Origin: Prunus persica
Lineage: Eukaryota; Streptophyta; Magnoliopsida; Rosales; Rosaceae
Assembly (NCBI RefSeq): GCF_000346465.2
Contig: NC_034012.1
Coordinates: 7,042,800-7,106,799 of the forward strand
Length of the DNA stretch: 64,000 bases
Direction: 5' to 3'
The first letter of the stretch is position 1, and each line of letters starts with the position of its first letter. Under the pieces are notes generated by a model, which was given only the letters and a program-made list of their open reading frames with translations, was not told the origin of the DNA and ran no database searches. Of the stretch, positions 59,107 through 64,000 are shown piece after piece. The translations under genes and the position numbers were made by a program.

Positions 59107-60624
59107 ACAATTGTGTATTTGATGGCTTTATTTATAGCTATTAGTCTACATGTACTGTTTCCGTTTCCGCAAATTTGGTTGAGATGACTTGAGACCTCCT
59201 GATCACTACTTTTCCACAAATTTGGAATATGGGAGAAGACTTTGAAATCGCCTCTGTTAAAGTCCGACTCATAAAAGCAATGTTTGAACTTTGTGGACAC
59301 AAGGTTGACCTTACCTACTCTTAAGCAAATTCCACCACACTCCCTACTTTGGAGCTGTTTTAAAAAATTCAACTCCAATCATAATCTCTAATTTAGAGAG
59401 TCATAAATGCTTTACTTCTGGTTGTCATAAATGCAATACTTATTTTTTAATTTAATTACTGATTTTACAATAAGATTTTCATATTCAAATAATGAATATT
59501 GCCAAATAATTGTAAGTTTAATTGTTATGCATAATCCTTGCTCGTCATATCTCATATCCCACCAATCAAGGAAGAAGCTAGATATTCTTGCCTGTACTCT
59601 CTCACATGAGCAATCCAACCAAACAAGGAAGACCCATGCTCTCCTCTATCTATATAACTAGACTGGTGGGTTTACCTGAATCGGACCGGCCATGGCATAA
59701 AGCTCAATTAAATGTAAAAATATTGCACCATTGAGAGCATTGAACCTTCGACATCTTCACCTAAAGAGAGTGCACATTCAACTGTGCTATTAATTTCTTG
59801 TGTTTACTTTGAGTAATCGTGATATTTAATGGCTTTTTGTTAGAAATTAAAAATAATGTAAAAATTTTAGGGACAAATAACGTAAAAAACTTTGAAGCGC
59901 CACATCCGTGCTCTCCCCCTTTACAGTGAAAGGAATTGAACCTGCACTACTTAACCCTAAAGTTAACAGTCTTAATTTTGAATAAAAATTTAAAAACTTA
60001 AAATTAAAGAAAAAACACAAATCTAAAAGGCACCCTAACCTAAGTACCGACGACAGCTATCCACTCCAATTACTCTTCTTCTTTTTTTTCTTTCTTGTTT
60101 GCCAAAGTTATAAAGGAGAGAGAAAAACTTGAACCCAAGACTTGGGAGCACACTAATAGTTTGAGCCAATCCAGCTAACACCTCATTAGTCTCACTTTTA
60201 AATTGCCATGGCAATGGATGAATAATAATTGAATAATAATTGCCCTTAGGTTGCCATGGCAATGGGTGGGAAAGCAAAAAAAAATTGCTAGTGCAGAAAT
60301 TATTTGTGTAAACAGTGACCACCCTTAAATTGCCATGGCAATGGGTGGCTCTTTCACTATGGGTTATAGTGGTATGAAATATAAGACCTTGACTTTGTAG
60401 TTTTGGTTCACATAAAGGAAGGTGTGTGGGTTGTGAACGCAAAGACCTTGACTTCACTGTAATCAGTGTAAACTACTACCACTTGTGCCGCTTTAGTGTA
60501 ATCAGTGGGAACTCTTACCACTTGTGCGGTGTTTAATGGCATAATATAGAATAGAAGGAAGGTGGTTTGTTTGGGATTCGGGATAGGAGAAGCGAAACTT
60601 TGTACCTGACTGGCTATCATAAAA
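59107..60624. other. Intergenic; kinase promoter, tRNA-like words and a repeated palindrome
   Basis: The first ~60 bp is the kinase 5' leader. Short stretches at about 59730-59800 and 60120-60185 resemble SINE heads on the minus strand, with box-A-like TTAGCTGGATTGGCTCAA and box-B-like GGTTCAA words; confidence in these is low. The palindrome TTGCCATGGCAA occurs three times. From 60400 the block duplicated with 54655-54823 begins. Confidence 0.4.
60203..60341. repeat. Three copies of the perfect palindrome TTGCCATGGCAA
   Basis: Copies lie at 60203-60214, 60251-60262 and 60330-60341. Each is followed by TGGRTG. The spacing is 48 and 79 bp. They lie about 280-420 bp upstream of peptide copy 2. 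Confidence 0.85.
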
Positions 60625-61400
60625 ATGGTTCCCAGGAGTAGCTACCTAATGAGTCTCTTCATCCTAATGTTGTTGTTCTCATCCAAAGCAGCGTCTGCCA
60701 GAGTTTCCCACTATTCAAAAACCAGTTTGTCTCTTTCCCAAATATATATATATATATATATATACAGTCTCTTTCTATTGAGGGATTTCTCAAATAATTT
60801 TATTTGAGGGACGCCATTTAGTTTACCCTACAATTTTTTTTCCAATGATTCAAACCATCTATTTTTTAGGTCTTCATTCATAGATCATCCTTACAAAAAA
60901 TTAGACAAATCGGAACCCATTTCGACATCCAATTGTGTCTTACAAAATCAATGAACACGGTGCTTCAAGAAAATACTAAAATTTCAATAATTTAATTGAG
61001 TGATCAAATGATATCTGATTCAAGTGATTTTTTGTAGAGATGATCTTTGAATGAGTATCTACAAAATAGACAGTTTGGATTAGTGAAATACAATCCGGAG
61101 TGGGGCCTACAAGAAGTATCCCTCAAATAAGCTTATTTGAGGAATCCCTCAATAGAAACTCTCTGTATATATATATATATATATATGTGTGTGTTATGTT
61201 CGTGTTCGACGAAACTTAGAGTTCATCAAAAAGGTGTATTCGCATATATCTTTGATTACAATTAGATCAACTTTACATAAAGGAAGGCATGTGGGTCGTG
61301 AAACGCGCAAAGACCTTGACTTTAGTGTAATCAGTGGAAAAATCAAGTCTGCATAAGAGAACAAAGGTAGAGAGCTTTTGAAGATGAAGGATATTTACGT
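60625..61400 (+). pseudogene. Second copy of the candidate secreted-peptide gene, decayed
   Basis: Exon 1 (from 60625) encodes MVPRSSYLMSLFILML, then LLFSSKAASARVSHYSKTSL: a clear signal peptide with a good AXA-type cleavage site after AASA. A MITE has landed in the intron (60764-61166). The counterpart of exon 2, about 61354-61400, has lost its acceptor (GCAT instead of GCAG) and reads KRTKVESF followed by TGA. Exon 1 alone could still make a short secreted product, but the mature part found in copy 1 is gone. Confidence 0.5.
60764..61166. mobile_element. MITE (about 403 bp) inserted in a TA repeat
   Basis: Long imperfect inverted ends share TTTCTATTGAGGGATT and CTCAAATAA, in reverse complement at the right (TTATTTGAGG, AATCCCTCAATAGAAA). 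The element sits within (TA)n, so a TA target duplication (Tc1/Mariner) cannot be separated from the repeat. There is no ORF inside. Confidence 0.75.
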
Positions 61401-61483
61401 GTGGAAGAAAACAAAAGCAGATGACCAACATGGAGCGGGTTCAGGTAAAGTGGAATAAATTAAAAACATACCTATATACAAGG
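61167..61483. other. Intergenic; remainder of the peptide-gene duplication
   Basis: GTGTATTCGCATATATCTTTG here matches 55003-55023 beyond the microsatellite of copy 1. A second partial repeat of the GCAAAGACCTTGACTTTAGT block is at about 61307. Nothing else is recognised. Confidence 0.4.
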
Positions 61484-61990
61484 GCGGATCTATATAGGGG
61501 CAGGAGGGGTTCCCTACAAGCTCGGAATTCATATTGGAGGTGAAGATGTTGATCACTGCAAATTGCCCATAAACTGCTTGATGAAATGCTCCAGAGGGCG
61601 CAGTACAGGCAGATTACCTTATTTATATTTTCAACATTTAAGTAAATGTCTTTGTCCTTTTACTTTCATTTATTTTTATATTACTCAATTTACTTAAGTT
61701 TACATTGTAAATAAGGAAGCAACCCCCATTTGGATTCAAATAAAAATACTAGAAAATTAAATTCCCACCAAATCAAAATATGAAAAATCGATTTTAGTGC
61801 AAAATACGATTTAGGCTAAAAATGATAGCTCATTAAGTTAATATATACTTCATACTAAAATCCCACACAATCAAGTTTTCTTATTTGATGGGTAAGGAAT
61901 AAAAGCCGCCAAAAATTAGCTTGAGAAAATGATTATTTCGAAAAACCATTTTTCATACTTAGCCAATATTTTTACATGTATGATATGAAT
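61484..61990. mobile_element. hAT-like element fragment, relative of 49947-50344
   Basis: The left end GGGCGGATCTATA resembles the GGCGGATCC-type terminus of this family. From 61715 to 61975 the sequence closely follows 50060-50315 (shared TTGGATTCAAATAAAAATAC, AAAAGCCGCCAAAAATTAGC). The right end and a target duplication could not be found, so it seems truncated. Confidence 0.6.
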
Positions 61991-62164
61991 GCATGAAGGG
62001 AATGTCATTCTCAGTAAAAAGCCGTTCAATCCACAAAGAGTTTTACAAGAATAACCTAACTCTTACATATTGAAGAAATATTTGTTTGAATAAGCTCTCC
62101 CTAAGACAACACTCATAAAGGTCCAAAGTTTGAGAGCTAGAACCCAAAAGAAATGCAGATAAAG

Positions 62165-62430
62165 TGTAACGACGCGGTCCTAAATAAATTTTTAATTATT
62201 AATTTATACAGATAAAAGACCATTTTGCCCCTATAATATTTTATTAAGTTTAAAGTTGACTTTTTTACCGGGAAATAATTTGGGAATTTTGACTATACCG
62301 TTGCGTAGAGCACGGTGAGATGAGTCCGTAGACACGTAGTGAGCTCGAATTGGAGTTCGAACGAAAAAGATACGATCAAAAAACCCTCAGTGGCACAATC
62401 GTAATTATTGTAAAAAAGGTTTCATAAAAT

Positions 62431-62472
<42 letters not shown>

Positions 62473-63205
62473 GACAGCTCTCGCTCTCTTCGAAACTCTG
62501 GCCACCGGCCATGGCAACGGACGGGACAGGTGCCAAAAGGACCGACTCAGCCCCGCCATCAAGACCCGACCCTTCCCCGACATCGGCCGCCACTCCAGAC
62601 GTTAGGCTGGTTTCGCTCGAAACTTAGCCGGCTTCAATCTCTCTCCTTCGGCTGCCATTTTTGGTGATCAAGGTATGAAAATTCATCCCTTCTTCATGAT
62701 CTAGCTGATGGTTGGGTAGGATTTCGTCAATTTTGAGTCTAGGTAGTTTGATTTTCGAATTGAATTTCGGCCGGTTTCGGGATCGCAATTCCGGCCATTC
62801 CAGTCACTTTTTGGGGTAGGCCCAAGAACAAAAGCGACTCCAAATAGGGTATTACACTTAGGATAGGAGTCTTGAGCTGTGATTTTGAGTTTTTCAGGCG
62901 AAGCATAATCGCTTTGGGCATCCATGCACTGCCGGCGCGTGGGCACTATAGAAAAAGGGCATCCCGATGTGATCTCCTGGTCTTCACGAGTGCGTAGGTA
63001 CTTTCGAATTCCAATTTGGTTGATGTTTGAACTCGAACGGATTTCACCTATTGTGCATTATTCGGGGTTCAATAGGTTTGAACCGTTGGATAGTCTTGAA
63101 TTTAATATATGTTGATTTAGGCATTCCTAGGATCATGTAGGAATTCACGGATCATGGATTGCGAGTGATCTGATCGTTTGATCGGGACCAAACTTGCAGG
63201 ACATG
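62165..63205. mobile_element. Truncated, diverged LTR copy C of the 2.5 kb LTR family
   Basis: It starts TGTAACGACGCGGTCC and keeps the family landmarks in order: GACACGTAGTGAGCTCGAAT, the CT tract, GCCACCGGCC, the GATCAAGGTATG donor-like word (about 62669-62680), TTTTTGGGGTAGG, and AACTTGCAGGACA. Similarity stops near 63205, before the hairpin array. It is much more diverged than copies A and B. Confidence 0.75.
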
Positions 63206-63449
63206 TATCTTACATTTTGGTCCCTAAACTAAATTATTCATTCAAATGACCTACCAACTCTTTATTAATCGGCACTTTGGTCATGTCGTTACATTTTATG
63301 TAAAATTTAGTCATGTAAGCAGCACATGCTACATTTGTAGGGGTAAATAAGACTTTTGACAATTAAAAAATAAATAAAAAAATAATCTTTATTTTTAAAT
63401 TTAATTAAAAACTAAACAATTCAGCATCCCTAATTGGAGAAGGAGAAAT
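63206..63449. other. Intergenic, AT-rich
   Basis: The sequence starts TTTTGGTCCCTAAACTAAA, a phrase common in dispersed plant repeats, but no second end is visible. Confidence 0.35.
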
Positions 63450-63888
63450 ACTTTGCTGCTGATCGAGAGGGTTATAGGAAAGAAGTGGAAATGTGTTTTT
63501 GTATCCTCAAAGCTTGTTGGGCAATCGTTAAGGGGGCTGCTTGTATGTTTGATGAACAGGTGTTTCAGAGCATTATGATGACGTGCATTCCATAACATGA
63601 TTGTGGAGGATGAGTATGATTATGATGAACTAGAGATGTTATGATTATGATGAACTAGAGATGTTCGAACCCGATCCCATGAACATAGTATTGATAAGAA
63701 TTTATCAATGGCCCGTGGGAGCAAATGGACAACCACTGGAGCACGAATCATTGATTAGGGAGGGTTGTTACAACAACCGTATAATTGACCGTTATACAGA
63801 AATGCAATCTTTTTATGTTCACAAAAGATGTCAAGTTGACTTGATGGAGCACTTATGGACCCTAAGAAACAATCACGGTGAATGAAGT
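63450..63888 (+). pseudogene. PIF/Harbinger-like DDE transposase C-terminal relic
   Basis: The frame around 63452-63590 reads REGYRKEVEMCFCILKA, AIVKGAA and IMMTCI, matching the end of plant PIF/Harbinger transposases (KDVERAFGVLQ...ACIILHNMIIEDE). After a frame break, HNMIVEDE follows near 63592-63615. A 25-bp tandem duplication (63615-63639 and 63640-63664) then breaks the frame again, and the tail (CQVDLMEHLWTLRNNHGE, TGA at 63883-63885) closes it. The first part of the DDE domain is absent. It is a dead fragment, but it is the only coding trace of the superfamily whose TTA-flanked MITEs occur at 11812 and 49350. Confidence 0.75.
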
Positions 63889-64000
63889 ACAGTTGAATGC
63901 TTAGCTTTGAGTTATGCTTTGTTTTGTGTTTTTTTAAATGAATTATGCTTTGTTTAGTTTGTATTTTGTAATGAATTATGTTTTGTTTTGATGTATGCAA
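63889..64000. other. AT-rich right edge, no feature
   Basis: TTTTGTTT-type low-complexity sequence follows the transposase relic. There is nothing to annotate. Confidence 0.5.

Overview
The window is plant nuclear DNA from a eudicot. The genes have many introns with GT-AG junctions, and there are plant-specific families (ent-kaurene synthase, LRR receptor kinase, ALIS flippase subunit), Copia and TRIM retrotransposons primed by initiator-Met tRNA, Tourist-like MITEs and hAT elements. Gene and repeat style would fit a Rosaceae (Prunus-like) genome, but that is an impression and was not tested. Four N gaps occur: 3811-3910, 33955-34342, 39854-40795 and 41778-41877.

Layout. 1-24 kb is a housekeeping block: mitochondrial succinate-semialdehyde dehydrogenase (minus, running off the left edge), an ALA-interacting (CDC50/LEM3) flippase subunit (plus), an RlmI-like PUA/SAM rRNA methyltransferase (minus) and mitochondrial ribosomal protein bL20 (plus). 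The last two are head to head over a ~940 bp promoter carrying two TGGGCY site II motifs. A 2.5 kb solo-LTR-like element and Tat-like LTR debris lie between the first two genes.

25-48 kb holds a tandem pair of ent-kaurene synthase genes. The first (25203-31580, 14 exons, 804 aa) is intact with DDFFD and NSE/DTE-type metal motifs. The second (32960-47992) is a pseudogene: a lost splice donor, several frameshifts, a TAG stop, the metal motif reduced to DDFTN, and insertions of a TIR element, two minus-strand Copia elements (one with identical LTRs, one inside exon 11), a TRIM nested in a Copia LTR, and a second TRIM in the last exon.

48-64 kb is a receptor-kinase island. An intact MIK2-like LRR receptor kinase (56006-59106) lies between two paralogous candidate secreted-peptide genes, one apparently intact and one decayed. 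About 8 kb away is a fragment resembling the joined 3' and 5' ends of the same kinase. This island also holds a second 2.5 kb solo LTR with a perfect 5-bp target duplication, a truncated third copy, two MITEs, a hAT element carrying a fragment of a G-type lectin receptor kinase gene, further hAT debris, and a PIF/Harbinger transposase relic at the right edge.

The housekeeping genes have separate roles (GABA shunt, lipid flipping, organellar ribosomes). The kaurene synthase feeds gibberellin or other diterpenoid synthesis. The receptor kinase and its flanking peptide genes could form a perception module, which is inference.
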